NCBI GenBank assembly: GCA_964522445.1
Contig: CAZFUY010000028.1
Span: 1-27,933, forward strand
Source of the DNA: CAZFUY01 sp964522445
Lineage (GTDB): Bacteria; Pseudomonadota; Gammaproteobacteria; SZUA-229
Length of the DNA: 27,933 nt
Direction: 5' to 3'
This document shows, in pieces, positions 7,561 through 15,803 of the stretch; position 1 is the stretch's first letter, and the number at the start of each line of letters is the position of its first letter. The notes beneath the pieces were generated by a model that was not told the origin of the DNA, did not search any database, and worked only from the letters and a program-made list of their open reading frames with translations. The translations under genes and the position numbers were made by a program.

Positions 7561-9018
7561 ATGACGTCGGATATGTGGAATTTGTGGTTACCTGAGCAGC
7601 CTGCTTTGTCGATAGTTATCTGGGTGTTGATCCTTATTGTTGTGATGTATGTTGCTCGTCAGCCTGCTCATCAGGCTATTGTAACGGCTACACGCAGTTT
7701 GCGTAATGCGCTCCGTATTATGGCTCGTTCAGTTATGGTGGCAGAACGTAAGCTTAAGCGTCGCAATAGTGAGGTTTTACTGGCACAGGGGCGTGAGGCA
7801 ACTGAACGTGATATTGAACGAGAATTCCAGCGTGTAGAGGCGCTTATTACAAGAGATCTAAGCGGTTATCCATCATTGCAACGTGATTTAAAGGAACAAA
7901 TTACTAAAATTGATGAAGATTATGTGCAGTCAGGTGAAGTGCCTCCTCATCCACCTGAATGGCTAAAAGTAATTGATGCTGTGGCAGAAATCCCCGCTAA
8001 TGGCTCACCCGTGGTGGCAAAAATATTAAGCGATATACATACAACTCTAAAAAAATCGATGGACAGGGATATTAATGAATATCGTAAAGCCAATAAAAAA
8101 CGGCATGATCTGTTAAAAAAGATGCTGCCTTACTGGCGCTCGTTAACAAAAACCTTAACCTGTGTAGAAACAAAAATTACAGGGCTTGAGCATCGATCTA
8201 ATATTATTGATGAGCAAATGACAGAATATGAGCAAATTAGAGCCAGTACTGATTATGCAGAAAGAATGTTATCGTCTTCTTCACTAACGCAGTTTTTTAT
8301 TTCAGGTCTGGTTTTATTTATTGCCATGGTAGGTGGTTATGTAAACTTCCAGCTGGTTGCTTTACCTATTTCAGAGATGGTGGGAGCCAGCAATTATCTT
8401 GGACCCATTAAAGCATCAGATGTGGCCGCATTATTTATTATTGCCATAGAGGTTATTCTTGGATTATTTTTAATGGAATCAATTGGTGTCACAAGATTGT
8501 TTCCTATTATTAGCATGTTAGATGACACAAAGCGTAAAGTTATTTTCTGGGTATCTTTTTGTTTTCTGCTTATTTTTGCATGTATAGAATCTTCATTGGC
8601 TTATATGCGAGATATGCTAGCTTCTGATAATGAAGCACTAACACAAATGCTTTCTGGAATTGAAGTGGTTGAACCTGAGTTTCGCTGGATAACATCAGTA
8701 GGACAAATGGCAATGGGATTTATTCTGCCTTTTGTGCTGACATTTGTTGCTATTCCCCTTGAGTCTTTTGTGCATTCTACAAGAACAGTTATTGGTTTGA
8801 TTCTTATCTGGGTGCTGCATGCTTTATCATTTGTAATTAGATTACTGGGCAATATTATCAATAGTATAGGGCAGCTTACGGTTACTATTTATGACCTTAT
8901 TATTTTTCTACCATTACGAATAGAAATTTTATTTAAAAATAAAAAAACTGAAGATAAAGTAGAAATAAAAGAATCTGATAAATTAACCAGTGTAAATAGC
9001 GACTCTGCTGTGGAATAA
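7561..9018 (+). CDS. Multi-pass inner-membrane protein with large coiled-coil domain, unknown function
   Basis: This 485-residue protein has one N-terminal membrane helix (about 15-33). A 200-residue charged, helical, probably coiled-coil region follows (about 40-225, e.g. 'ATERDIEREFQRVEALI', 'RKANKKRHDLLKKML'). Then come about five membrane helices (roughly 241-262, 288-306, 327-347, 384-405, 409-430) and a charged tail. I recognise no catalytic motif or named family. The TGGAGG ribosome binding site at 7549-7554 gives a strong start. The stop is 4 bases before the secreted VWA gene at 9023, so the two are almost certainly co-translated and may form one complex, with the VWA domain on the periplasmic face. 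A transport, channel or envelope-sensing role is possible but not shown. Confidence 0.85.
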   Translation: MTSDMWNLWLPEQPALSIVIWVLILIVVMYVARQPAHQAIVTATRSLRNALRIMARSVMVAERKLKRRNSEVLLAQGREATERDIEREFQRVEALITRDLSGYPSLQRDLKEQITKIDEDYVQSGEVPPHPPEWLKVIDAVAEIPANGSPVVAKILSDIHTTLKKSMDRDINEYRKANKKRHDLLKKMLPYWRSLTKTLTCVETKITGLEHRSNIIDEQMTEYEQIRASTDYAERMLSSSSLTQFFISGLVLFIAMVGGYVNFQLVALPISEMVGASNYLGPIKASDVAALFIIAIEVILGLFLMESIGVTRLFPIISMLDDTKRKVIFWVSFCFLLIFACIESSLAYMRDMLASDNEALTQMLSGIEVVEPEFRWITSVGQMAMGFILPFVLTFVAIPLESFVHSTRTVIGLILIWVLHALSFVIRLLGNIINSIGQLTVTIYDLIIFLPLRIEILFKNKKTEDKVEIKESDKLTSVNSDSAVE

Positions 9019-9022
9019 ACTT

Positions 9023-9670
9023 ATGAGAAAAATAATTTATCTATTTTTGTTAATGGTAATGTTTTTGCCTGGTGCATGTTCAGAGCAAACAAATCATTCA
9101 AAAGCTGTTTATATGCTACTTGATACTTCTGGAACTTATACCAAACAGATAGGCAAGGCACAGAAGATATTAAAATACCTGTTGGCATCATTGAATTCAA
9201 GTGACTCACTGGCATTAGCACGTATCGACAGCGCAAGTTTTAGTGAAAAAGATATTATTGCCAAAGTCACCTTTGACTTAAGACCATCTAAAACCAATGC
9301 ACAAAAACGAGCCTTTCTTGAAGCAATAGATAAATTTGCAAAAGATGTAAAGGGAAGCTCTTATACTGATATAACTGGTGGTATGTTACAGGCAATTGAA
9401 TACCTTAATGAAACAGGTGCCGGAACAAAGTATATTCTGATATTTTCTGATTTAAAGGAAGAAACAAAAAAAGGGCAAGTACGTGATTTTCCAATTAATT
9501 TTGATGGTATTAAAATAGTTGCTTTGAATGTTACCAAATTAAACTCTGATAATATTGATCCTCGTGAATATACAAAACGACTGGATGCCTGGTCGAAGAG
9601 AGTAGAAGAGGGTGGTGGGCAATGGCGTGTAATGAATGATCTTGAACGCTTGGGCAGCTTGCTTGATTAG
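9023..9670 (+). CDS. Secreted VWA-domain protein (probable lipoprotein)
   Basis: This 215-residue protein has a signal peptide (about 1-18) ending in 'FLPGAC', with Cys19 as the likely lipidated residue. The lipobox is imperfect because proline occupies the -3 position. The rest is a von Willebrand factor A domain. The metal-binding MIDAS is visible as DTSGT (34-38), a DxSxS variant with Thr at the last position, together with Thr115 in 'SYTDITGG' and Asp143 in 'FSDLKEE'. VWA domains bind protein partners through a divalent metal, often as part of assembly or sensory complexes. The partner is most likely the membrane protein encoded 4 bases upstream. The start has only 4 bases of its own leader, so translation probably depends on the upstream gene. 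The exact function is unknown. Confidence 0.82.
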   Translation: MRKIIYLFLLMVMFLPGACSEQTNHSKAVYMLLDTSGTYTKQIGKAQKILKYLLASLNSSDSLALARIDSASFSEKDIIAKVTFDLRPSKTNAQKRAFLEAIDKFAKDVKGSSYTDITGGMLQAIEYLNETGAGTKYILIFSDLKEETKKGQVRDFPINFDGIKIVALNVTKLNSDNIDPREYTKRLDAWSKRVEEGGGQWRVMNDLERLGSLLD

Positions 9671-9740
9671 AGTCTTCTCAGTTCAAATATAACAGGGCTG
9701 TTTATTTAGAAATCAAACTGATTGTCGCTTATTGTCCAGG

Positions 9741-9760
9741 CATGCTTAAGCATGTTTTTT
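9741..9760 (+). terminator. Possible terminator after the VWA gene
   Basis: CATGCTTAAGCATG (9741-9754) is a perfect 14-bp palindrome, able to form a 5-bp stem with a TTAA loop, and is followed directly by TTTTTT (9755-9760). It lies 70 bases after the VWA stop and before the FecR gene. The stem is short, so termination may be partial. Confidence 0.5.
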
Positions 9761-9892
9761 ATCCCATAAACTGACAATTTGGGGAAAGCAGGTGATTTTA
9801 TAGATTCTTCTTTAAAAATCCCCTTATCTTATAGGTAATAGTCAGTTATTATCATAAACATTAATAAATCGATTCTCAGGATGGGGAATAAT

Positions 9893-10678
9893 ATGAGAAA
9901 AATCATATCGGCATGTCAACTGGCATTTTTTGCCGCTACATTGATGATTACACAAAGTGTGCAGGCAGATGACTTTCGTGGACGTATTGTGAAAGTTCAG
10001 GGCGAAATTTATGTGATTGATAGTAAAGGCAATAAGCGAGCCCCTGAGAAAACAAAATTTCTGTTACGTAATGATGAAACAGTAGTCACTAGAAAAGGAG
10101 CTAAAGCAGTTGTTCAATTTGATGATGGTGCGCTTAGTGTATTAAGTGAGAAAAGTAGTTTACGGGTAGAAAAATCAGGTTGGTTGTCTCAACTGGGTGG
10201 TAAAGTTTATTACTTATTTAGAAAAGTTATGGGCAGGGAAAAACCAAGAAAAGTTAAAACAAATTTTACAACTATTGGAATACGTGGCACTACATTTATT
10301 GTTACTGATGAAGAAAACAATAAGGGTGTTGCTTTATCTGAGGGTAAATTAAATATAGAGTCACCTGGAAAAGCTTATGAAATTTATAAGCAAAAACAGA
10401 CAGATGACTTTGAGTCATTTAAACGTCAGGCTCAGGAAAAACGTGAAGCATTGGCTCATGAGTATAAAGAGTATAAAAAACAGCTGGCTAATGAATTTGT
10501 TGAATATAAGAAAAGTTTTGATATGGAAGCAAATCGAGTAATAAGCTTTACAGGTAATCGTGTTGATGAAACAGAGCTTACAGGTAATGAGAGAAAAGAA
10601 TTCGGTAGCTTTGAGTCATTTGCAGAGGATTACCTTAATGCATATCAGGAACTGGAAGAAGAAACTAATAATCATTAA
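9893..10678 (+). CDS. FecR-domain periplasmic protein
   Basis: I place the start at ATG 9893 rather than the in-frame ATG at 9881. GGGGA at 9883-9887 is a well-spaced ribosome binding site for 9893, and translation then begins with a regular signal peptide, 'MRKIISACQLAFFAATLM...VQA'. The mature part holds a FecR domain: 'GRIVKVQGEIYV', 'FDDGALSVLSEKSSLRV', and the hallmark 'TTIGIRGTTFIV' near residue 132. A long charged helical tail follows ('ALAHEYKEYKKQLANEFVEY'), probably a coiled coil. Classical FecR proteins are anti-sigma sensors next to a FecI sigma factor. None is nearby and there is no membrane helix besides the signal, so this is more likely a secreted structural or sensory FecR protein. 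It lies downstream of the VWA gene on the same strand, separated by a weak terminator. Confidence 0.82.
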   Translation: MRKIISACQLAFFAATLMITQSVQADDFRGRIVKVQGEIYVIDSKGNKRAPEKTKFLLRNDETVVTRKGAKAVVQFDDGALSVLSEKSSLRVEKSGWLSQLGGKVYYLFRKVMGREKPRKVKTNFTTIGIRGTTFIVTDEENNKGVALSEGKLNIESPGKAYEIYKQKQTDDFESFKRQAQEKREALAHEYKEYKKQLANEFVEYKKSFDMEANRVISFTGNRVDETELTGNERKEFGSFESFAEDYLNAYQELEEETNNH

Positions 10679-10941
10679 TATTTAATCAATGGTGTAGCAC
10701 TATACATAATAGAGTTATACCCGTTTTATTGTCATTTCTGTCGGCTGCTTCTAAGCAGGAAGCTAGTATCTTGTTGGATTATAAGTCATAAATGCAGGAT
10801 GCTTTATTACTGTTTTCTCAGATGATCGTTAACAATAGCATGTAACTTATTGATTCTTGTTTTTTTAAGCGGGAATAAATTGCTTGATGTATGCCATGGT
10901 GATAAGTTGGTAATTGAATATTAAAGCAGTAGTTGAGTGTG

Positions 10942-11295
10942 ATGCTAATGGAATTACCTGATTTTGATTACCTAAGAGCTTTAGCTGATAAAGATCCTCA
11001 GGAATTAGAAAACCTGCGCCAGCGTTATAATCAGCAGATCATTGAAAGTGCCCCAGAGCAATTAAAAAAACGCTTAAAAGGGCTTCTTTTTCAAATAAAT
11101 ATGGAACGACGACGCAGTAAGAATGCTATTCATGCCTGTATGGCGCTATCTAAAATGATGATGGATTCTTATGTTAATTTGCAGGAAGCTGTGGTTAATA
11201 TTCATGGTCAGGATATTGATAAAGTTAAGCCTGAAACTAAAATTATGGATAATGTTATTTGTTTTCCTGATACAGATCAGTCAGGTCATGCATAA
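10942..11295 (+). CDS. DUF3135 family protein
   Basis: A short cytoplasmic protein of about 117 residues. Its sequence 'LPDFDYLRALADKDPQELENLRQRY', then 'LKKRLKGLLFQINMERRRSKNAIHAC', then 'SKMMMDSYVNLQEAV' fits my memory of DUF3135, a gammaproteobacterial family of unknown function. It is predicted all-helical and rich in Arg/Lys around residues 45-60. The start is ambiguous: a TTG at 10933 and ATGs at 10942 and 10948 are in frame, and none has a strong Shine-Dalgarno sequence; I chose 10942. It ends 3 bases from the stop of the convergent PLP-enzyme gene. No role can be inferred from context. Confidence 0.72.
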   Translation: MLMELPDFDYLRALADKDPQELENLRQRYNQQIIESAPEQLKKRLKGLLFQINMERRRSKNAIHACMALSKMMMDSYVNLQEAVVNIHGQDIDKVKPETKIMDNVICFPDTDQSGHA

Positions 11296-11298
11296 TAC

Positions 11299-12210
11299 TT
11301 AGCCGTTATATTCTTTATAGCCGCGTAATCCCTGCAAGCCTCCAGTGTGAATAACCAGTATTTTTGAACTGGTTTTAAAATAACCCTGTTTAATTAATTC
11401 AAAAATCCCATAAAACATTTTTCCTGTGTAGACGGGATCTAACTGAATATTGTATTGTTTTTTAAAAGATTGAATAAATTCAAAAAGTAGAGGAGAGGTT
11501 TTTGCAAAACCACCAAAATAAAAATCAAGATTAATTGACCAGTTATTAGCTATATTATTTCTGTTGTTTAATAATTGATTAATGTCCTGATATAAAAAAT
11601 CAGCATCTTTTAGAACGGCAAAGCCAAGTAATTGGGTTGTATAATTAATGCCTGTAATCATTCCGGCGAGTGTTGCGCCAGTGCCGCAATCAACACAAAT
11701 AGTGTCAAAATCATTTTCTAGTTCTTCAATGATTTCTGCGCATCCCTTTAGCGCCAGTTTATTATTTCCACCTTCGGGGATTAAATAAAAATCACCGTAT
11801 TTATTTTTTAAATCATTTATAAAACTGTCAGTGTTTTTTTGTTTATATTTTTTTCGTGAAATATAATCTAATTGCATGCCCCAGTTATGAACGTCTTGTA
11901 ATGTTGGATTTAAGGGGTTGTATTCCTCTCCTCGAATAATGCCAATTGTTTTAAAGTTAAAATGTTTTCCTGCTGCGGCTGTGGCATGAATATGATTTGA
12001 ATAAGCACCACCGAAGGTGAGTAATGTTTTTTTATTTTGCTGCTGTGCGGCTAATAAGTTGTATTTTAGTTTACGCCATTTATTGCCTGAAATTTCTGGG
12101 TGAATAAGATCATCACGTTTAATAAAAAGATTAATGTTGTGTTGCTTAAGAAATGGACTGGTAAGTTGTTGAACAGGTGAAGGAAGTTTAAGAATAGAAG
12201 AATCAATCAT
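11299..12210 (-). CDS. PLP-dependent ACC deaminase / D-cysteine desulfhydrase family enzyme
   Basis: This 303-residue protein is a fold-type II PLP enzyme. The PLP lysine is in SGNKWRK (K44, equal to K51 of Pseudomonas ACC deaminase), the catalytic-serine motif is GGAYSNH (S71), and the PLP phosphate loop is 'CGTGATLAGM'. The C-terminal 'IHTGGLQGLRGY' holds the pyridine-nitrogen region. HTGG is closer to D-cysteine desulfhydrases than to true ACC deaminases, where leucine is usual, so opening of a cyclopropane substrate is less likely than elimination from D-cysteine or a related amino acid. The enzyme would be cytoplasmic. The gene is notably AT-rich with many Asn/Lys codons. It is convergent with the DUF3135 gene. 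Confidence 0.85.
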   Translation of the reverse strand: MIDSSILKLPSPVQQLTSPFLKQHNINLFIKRDDLIHPEISGNKWRKLKYNLLAAQQQNKKTLLTFGGAYSNHIHATAAAGKHFNFKTIGIIRGEEYNPLNPTLQDVHNWGMQLDYISRKKYKQKNTDSFINDLKNKYGDFYLIPEGGNNKLALKGCAEIIEELENDFDTICVDCGTGATLAGMITGINYTTQLLGFAVLKDADFLYQDINQLLNNRNNIANNWSINLDFYFGGFAKTSPLLFEFIQSFKKQYNIQLDPVYTGKMFYGIFELIKQGYFKTSSKILVIHTGGLQGLRGYKEYNG

Positions 12211-12216
12211 AGAAAT

Positions 12217-12259
12217 CAGGGAGTGACTATCTTTTGAGATATCAGGATAATACTCCCTG
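12217..12259 (-). terminator. Hairpin between the BamE-like and PLP-enzyme genes
   Basis: CAGGGAGT (12217-12224) pairs perfectly with ACTCCCTG (12252-12259), and TATC/GATA pairs further inside. It starts 16 bases past the stop of the BamE-like gene on the minus strand, where a weak T-rich stretch follows; a better T-rich run (12260-12270) follows on the plus strand. This is a possible bidirectional or attenuating terminator. Confidence 0.4.
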
Positions 12260-12275
12260 TTTGTTTTATTGAGTG

Positions 12276-12689
12276 CTATTTAGCAACAACGTGTATAACA
12301 GATGAATATTCAAAATAAACAATGCGGTCATTGTATACCCATCGGCTGATAGGTGGTTTACCAACAGCAGGTACAATTTCAAGTGGTCGTCCCAGTTCAT
12401 TTTGTACTTTATCTTCTGTCATACCACGGCGCGGGAAATCCAGTTGCTGTACTGTTTGTGCAGTGGCTTCTACAGGTATATCTAATGCATCACCTGTTTG
12501 CTTTATTTTTTCTGCAACGGGTTCAGCAGGTGCATATTCAGCAGCAGGACGGCTATCGTCTTCAATAGGCGTTGTTGGCGTTTTGTCTGTATAAGATTCA
12601 AATTCGGCGGGGCGATCTGCAAAAGAGACGGAAGTAAATAAAGCGCTTAATAAGAAAATCAGGCTGATTATGTATTTTTTATTCATCAT
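12276..12689 (-). CDS. Exported protein with BamE/SmpA-OmlA-like C-terminal domain
   Basis: This 137-residue protein has a clear signal peptide ('MMNKKYIISLIFLLSALFTSVSFA', cut after about 24), no lipobox cysteine, and a proline-rich low-complexity linker. The C-terminal domain reads 'FPRRGMTEDKVQNELGRPLEIVPAVG', then 'ISRWVYNDRIVYFEYSSVIHVV'. 'RGMTxxxVxxxLGxP...RWxYxDxxVYFE' is the signature of the SmpA/OmlA (BamE) fold found in BamE and many small envelope proteins. True BamE is a lipoprotein of the outer-membrane assembly machine; the missing lipobox and the linker make this a BamE-like relative of unknown role. It precedes the PLP enzyme on the same strand, separated by a hairpin. Confidence 0.78.
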   Translation of the reverse strand: MMNKKYIISLIFLLSALFTSVSFADRPAEFESYTDKTPTTPIEDDSRPAAEYAPAEPVAEKIKQTGDALDIPVEATAQTVQQLDFPRRGMTEDKVQNELGRPLEIVPAVGKPPISRWVYNDRIVYFEYSSVIHVVAK

Positions 12690-12850
12690 GACAATGCCAT
12701 ATTTTTTTGAATTGTTATTAATTCTAGCGCTTTTTTCTAAAAAATACAGTCATTTATATAAGCATTGTGAAGTATTGCCTGAATACCATAAGATATTTGG
12801 ATAGTGAATTTATTAAATAATTTGATGAATTGATATATTTTGCTCAGGTT

Positions 12851-13849
12851 TTAAATTCTAAACATTTCATTTTCCTGTAATAGAGAAAATTGTTCTCTAA
12901 GCTCAAGAATATGCTGTTCCCAGTAATTGGGTGTATTAAACCAGGGAAAGTTAAGTGGGAATGTTGGATCGTTCCAGCGTTTAGCCAGCCAGCTTGCATA
13001 ATGTATGATTCTTAATGTGCGTAAAGCTTCAATTAAACGTGACTCGATGGGATTGAATTCATGGAATTCAAAATAACCATCAAGTATATGATTAAGCTGA
13101 ATAGTTTGTTCGTTATTGTCGCCAGATAGCAGCATCCATAAATCCTGAATAGCAGGCCCCATACGGCTATCATCAAAATCAACAAAGTGTGGGCCATTAT
13201 CTGTCCAGAGAATATTGCCTGGGTGACAGTCACCATGTAAACGAATGGACTGATAATTAACCTGATCAAAGCGCTGTTCCAGTAATTTAATGAGATCGTC
13301 TATTAAACTTTGGTAAGCCTCATTTAAATAGTCAGGAATAAACTGATTCTGAATAAGAAACTGGCTGGCTTCTACCGCAAAACTATTAACATTAATTACA
13401 GGCCTGTGCTGAAAGTTTTTTGTGGCACCAACAGAATGTATGCGAGCTATAAAGCGACCAATCCACTGAAGGTGGTCTTTATTATCAAGTTCGGGTGTTC
13501 TGCCGCCGTGGCGAGGGTAGAGTGCAAATCGGTATTGATTGTGATAAATAAGTGTTTTGCCAGCAAAGGCTAAGGGTGCAATAACGGGTATTTCCAGCTG
13601 AGATAATTTTTCTGTGAAGACATGTTCTTCCAGAATTTGCTCATCAGTCCAGCGATTTGGACGATAGAATTTACCGATAACAGGTTGCTTATCTTCTATA
13701 CCTATTTGATAAACGCGATTCTCATAACTGTTTAGCGCAAATATACGTGCATCACATGCAAGGTCAAGTTTCTCGACTGCATCAATAATTGTATCTGGCT
13801 GTAATTGAGCAAAATCGTGCTGATCTTCTACTTCTTCAGACTTATGCAT
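12851..13849 (-). CDS. srkA: Stress response kinase A (YihE/SrkA family)
   Basis: This 332-residue protein, close to E. coli SrkA (328), is an aminoglycoside-phosphotransferase-fold Ser/Thr protein kinase. Visible features are the ATP lysine in 'PVIGKFYRP' (K60), catalytic loop HGDCHPGN (205-212; Asp207 as base, Asn212 for metal) and the metal motif FVDFDD (222-227). SrkA phosphorylates protein substrates and protects against stress-induced cell death linked to the MazEF pathway and to reactive oxygen in E. coli. In enterics it sits beside dsbA; here it lies downstream of fabB on the same strand with a 29-base gap, so it may be transcribed with fabA-fabB. It is a complete, ordinary member. 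Confidence 0.92.
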   Translation of the reverse strand: MHKSEEVEDQHDFAQLQPDTIIDAVEKLDLACDARIFALNSYENRVYQIGIEDKQPVIGKFYRPNRWTDEQILEEHVFTEKLSQLEIPVIAPLAFAGKTLIYHNQYRFALYPRHGGRTPELDNKDHLQWIGRFIARIHSVGATKNFQHRPVINVNSFAVEASQFLIQNQFIPDYLNEAYQSLIDDLIKLLEQRFDQVNYQSIRLHGDCHPGNILWTDNGPHFVDFDDSRMGPAIQDLWMLLSGDNNEQTIQLNHILDGYFEFHEFNPIESRLIEALRTLRIIHYASWLAKRWNDPTFPLNFPWFNTPNYWEQHILELREQFSLLQENEMFRI

Positions 13850-13878
13850 ATTTAGGTTATTGCCTTAAAAGCCTGATA

Positions 13879-15096
13879 CTAATCGTTATGTTTTTGCAGA
13901 ACTAAACAGGCATTAGTGCCGCCAAAACCAAAGTTATTGGTTAATACCGTATTTAATTCCATATCATCTTTGCGTGTCGTTACGATAGGCATATCGGCCA
14001 CTTCTTCGTCAAGCGTTTCGATATTAGCTGAAGCCTGAATGAAATTATTTTCCATCATAAGCAAACAATAAATGGCTTCCTGAGCCCCTACCGCGCCTAG
14101 AGAATGGCCCGCCAGAGATTTACTGGAACTAATAAAAGGTACTTTATCAGCAAAGGTTTCACGGATTGCTCTGATTTCGGCAATGTCACCAACAGGAGTG
14201 CTGGTGCCGTGTGTATTAATGTAGTCGATAGGTGTGTCCACTGTTGCAAGCGCCTGCTGCATGCAGCGAATAGCACCTTCGCCAGATGGAGAAACCATAT
14301 CATATCCATCTGAAGTTGCGCCATAACCTGTTACTTCTGCGTAGATTTTTGCACCGCGTTTTTTTGCATGTTCCAGCTCTTCCAGAACAACAATAGCGCC
14401 ACCACCTGCGATAACAAATCCATCGCGTGTGGCATCATAAGTACGAGAAGCGGTTTCAGGTGTTTCATTATATTTAGTAGAAAGTGCGCCCATAGCATCA
14501 AATAACATGCTCATCGACCAGTGTACTTCTTCAGCACCACCGGCAAAAATAATATTCTGTTTGCCAAATTGAATTTGCTCAACACCGCTACCGATGCAGT
14601 GGGTGCTTGTGGCACAGGCAGAGCTGAGAGAGTAGTTTATGCCTTTGATTTTAAATGGTGTTGCCAGGCAGGCTGATGTTGTGCTGGCCATGGTGCGCGG
14701 CACCATATAGGGGCCAATACGGCGAATGCCCTTGCTGCGAATAGTATCGGTGGCAATAATCTGGTTTGATGTTGAACCGCCACCAGAGCCAGTAATAATA
14801 CCTGTTCCAGGATTAGATACCTGTTCTTCAGATAGTCCCGCATCTTCAATGGCCTGCTGCATAGAGATATAAGCAAAAGCGGCAGCATCACCCATAAAAC
14901 GTTTTACCTTGCGATCAATGTGTTCATCCTGATCAATATTGATACTACCTGCGATATGGCTGCGCATGCCAATATCTTTATAATCCTGTTGAAAGCTAAT
15001 GCCTGATTTGCCTTCACGTAGAGATTCAGTAACAGCCTGTTTATCATTGCCCAGGCAAGATACAATGCCAATGCCAGTGATTACTACACGTTTCAT
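13879..15096 (-). CDS. fabB: 3-oxoacyl-ACP synthase I (KAS I)
   Basis: A complete 405-residue beta-ketoacyl-ACP synthase (E. coli FabB is 406). It has the KAS I catalytic triad: the acyl-accepting cysteine in 'SSACATSTHCIGSG' (C161), H296 in 'INTHGTSTPVGD' and H331 in 'SLAGHSLGAVG', with K326 just before. FabB condenses malonyl-ACP with acyl-ACP and is required to extend the cis-3-decenoyl product made by FabA toward unsaturated fatty acids. FabB rather than FabF identity is supported by the fabA gene lying 12 bases upstream on the same strand, a classic gammaproteobacterial pair. It ends in 'NNFGFGGTNACLVLQK', as usual for the family. Confidence 0.96.
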   Translation of the reverse strand: MKRVVITGIGIVSCLGNDKQAVTESLREGKSGISFQQDYKDIGMRSHIAGSINIDQDEHIDRKVKRFMGDAAAFAYISMQQAIEDAGLSEEQVSNPGTGIITGSGGGSTSNQIIATDTIRSKGIRRIGPYMVPRTMASTTSACLATPFKIKGINYSLSSACATSTHCIGSGVEQIQFGKQNIIFAGGAEEVHWSMSMLFDAMGALSTKYNETPETASRTYDATRDGFVIAGGGAIVVLEELEHAKKRGAKIYAEVTGYGATSDGYDMVSPSGEGAIRCMQQALATVDTPIDYINTHGTSTPVGDIAEIRAIRETFADKVPFISSSKSLAGHSLGAVGAQEAIYCLLMMENNFIQASANIETLDEEVADMPIVTTRKDDMELNTVLTNNFGFGGTNACLVLQKHND

Positions 15097-15108
15097 AATT
15101 CGAATTAC

Positions 15109-15624
15109 CTAAAAATTTTCAGTTGATGTAAATAGACCAACACGTAAGCCTTTGGCGTTATAAATTTCACGACCATCAACCGTTACAATTCCATCGGCAA
15201 TGCCTAAAATCAATCCGCGCGCAATGACTCGTTTAATATTAATTTGATAACTTACTTTTTTTGCAGTGGGTAATACCTGACCCGTAAATTTAACTTCACC
15301 AACGCCCAGTGCCCGACCTCTGCCAGGGTGACCCAACCAGCCAAGATGAAAACCAACTAATTGCCACATGGCATCCAGCCCCAGGCAGCCAGGCATAACA
15401 GGGTCTCCCGGGAAGTGACATTCAAAAAACCATAAATCAGGATTGATATCCAGTTCGGCTTTTATTTCACCTTTATTGTATTCGCCGCCTGTTTCAGAGA
15501 TAAGAGTTATACGATCCATCATTAACATATTGGGGGCAGGTAATTGGGCGTTACCTGGCCCAAAAAGCTCCCCATGGCCACATTTTAAAAGCTCGTTGTG
15601 GTCGAATGAGTTAGGTTTAGTCAT
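15109..15624 (-). CDS. fabA: Bifunctional 3-hydroxydecanoyl-ACP dehydratase/isomerase
   Basis: This 171-residue protein is the same size as E. coli FabA (172) and keeps the active-site pair in FFECHFPGDPVMPGCLGLDAM: His70 and Asp84 at the same positions as in E. coli. FabA dehydrates 3-hydroxydecanoyl-ACP to trans-2-decenoyl-ACP and isomerises it to cis-3, the committing step of anaerobic unsaturated fatty acid synthesis. 'GRGRALGVGEVKFTGQVLP' and 'AKGLRVGLF' are family hallmarks. It is the first gene of the fabA-fabB unit, perhaps extending to srkA. The region upstream on the minus strand contains one copy of the 13-mer TTGATCAGAGTAT (15706-15718), but no FadR or FabR site that I recognise. 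Confidence 0.97.
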   Translation of the reverse strand: MTKPNSFDHNELLKCGHGELFGPGNAQLPAPNMLMMDRITLISETGGEYNKGEIKAELDINPDLWFFECHFPGDPVMPGCLGLDAMWQLVGFHLGWLGHPGRGRALGVGEVKFTGQVLPTAKKVSYQINIKRVIARGLILGIADGIVTVDGREIYNAKGLRVGLFTSTENF

Positions 15625-15705
15625 TGAGAAATTATGCCTTATATCGTTAGCGATTTGTCTTGGGGGTGAATTGTAGCGGAAATGTGGGAGGGATGGTAAT
15701 TGAGC

Positions 15706-15718
15706 TTGATCAGAGTAT
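15706..15718 (+). repeat. 13-mer repeat TTGATCAGAGTAT, copy 1
   Basis: An exact copy of TTGATCAGAGTAT lies 81 bases upstream of fabA, in the intergenic region shared with the DUF4426 gene. Identical copies are at 19942-19954 and 27837-27849, all on the plus strand and all intergenic. Confidence 0.6.
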
Positions 15719-15747
15719 GGCTCGGATAGATTATCTATGGATAATTT

Positions 15748-15792
15748 CCATAAAAAGCTCTGATAAATATTGTTTACCAGGGCTTTTTATGG
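15748..15792. terminator. Strong bidirectional terminator after the DUF4426 gene
   Basis: CCATAAAAAGCTCTG (15748-15762) pairs with CAGGGCTTTTTATGG (15778-15792): 15 bp with one G-T wobble around a 15-base loop. The A-tract and T-tract at the outer part of the stem give a U-run on both strands. It begins 12 bases beyond the stop of the DUF4426 gene (minus strand) and would insulate fabA from it. Confidence 0.75.
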
Positions 15793-15803
15793 GAGAGGGT
15801 TGT

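Noticed and set aside
10745..10758. Terminator CTGCTT/AAGCAG after the FecR gene
   Set aside because: The usable stem is only about 5 bp and no T-run follows.
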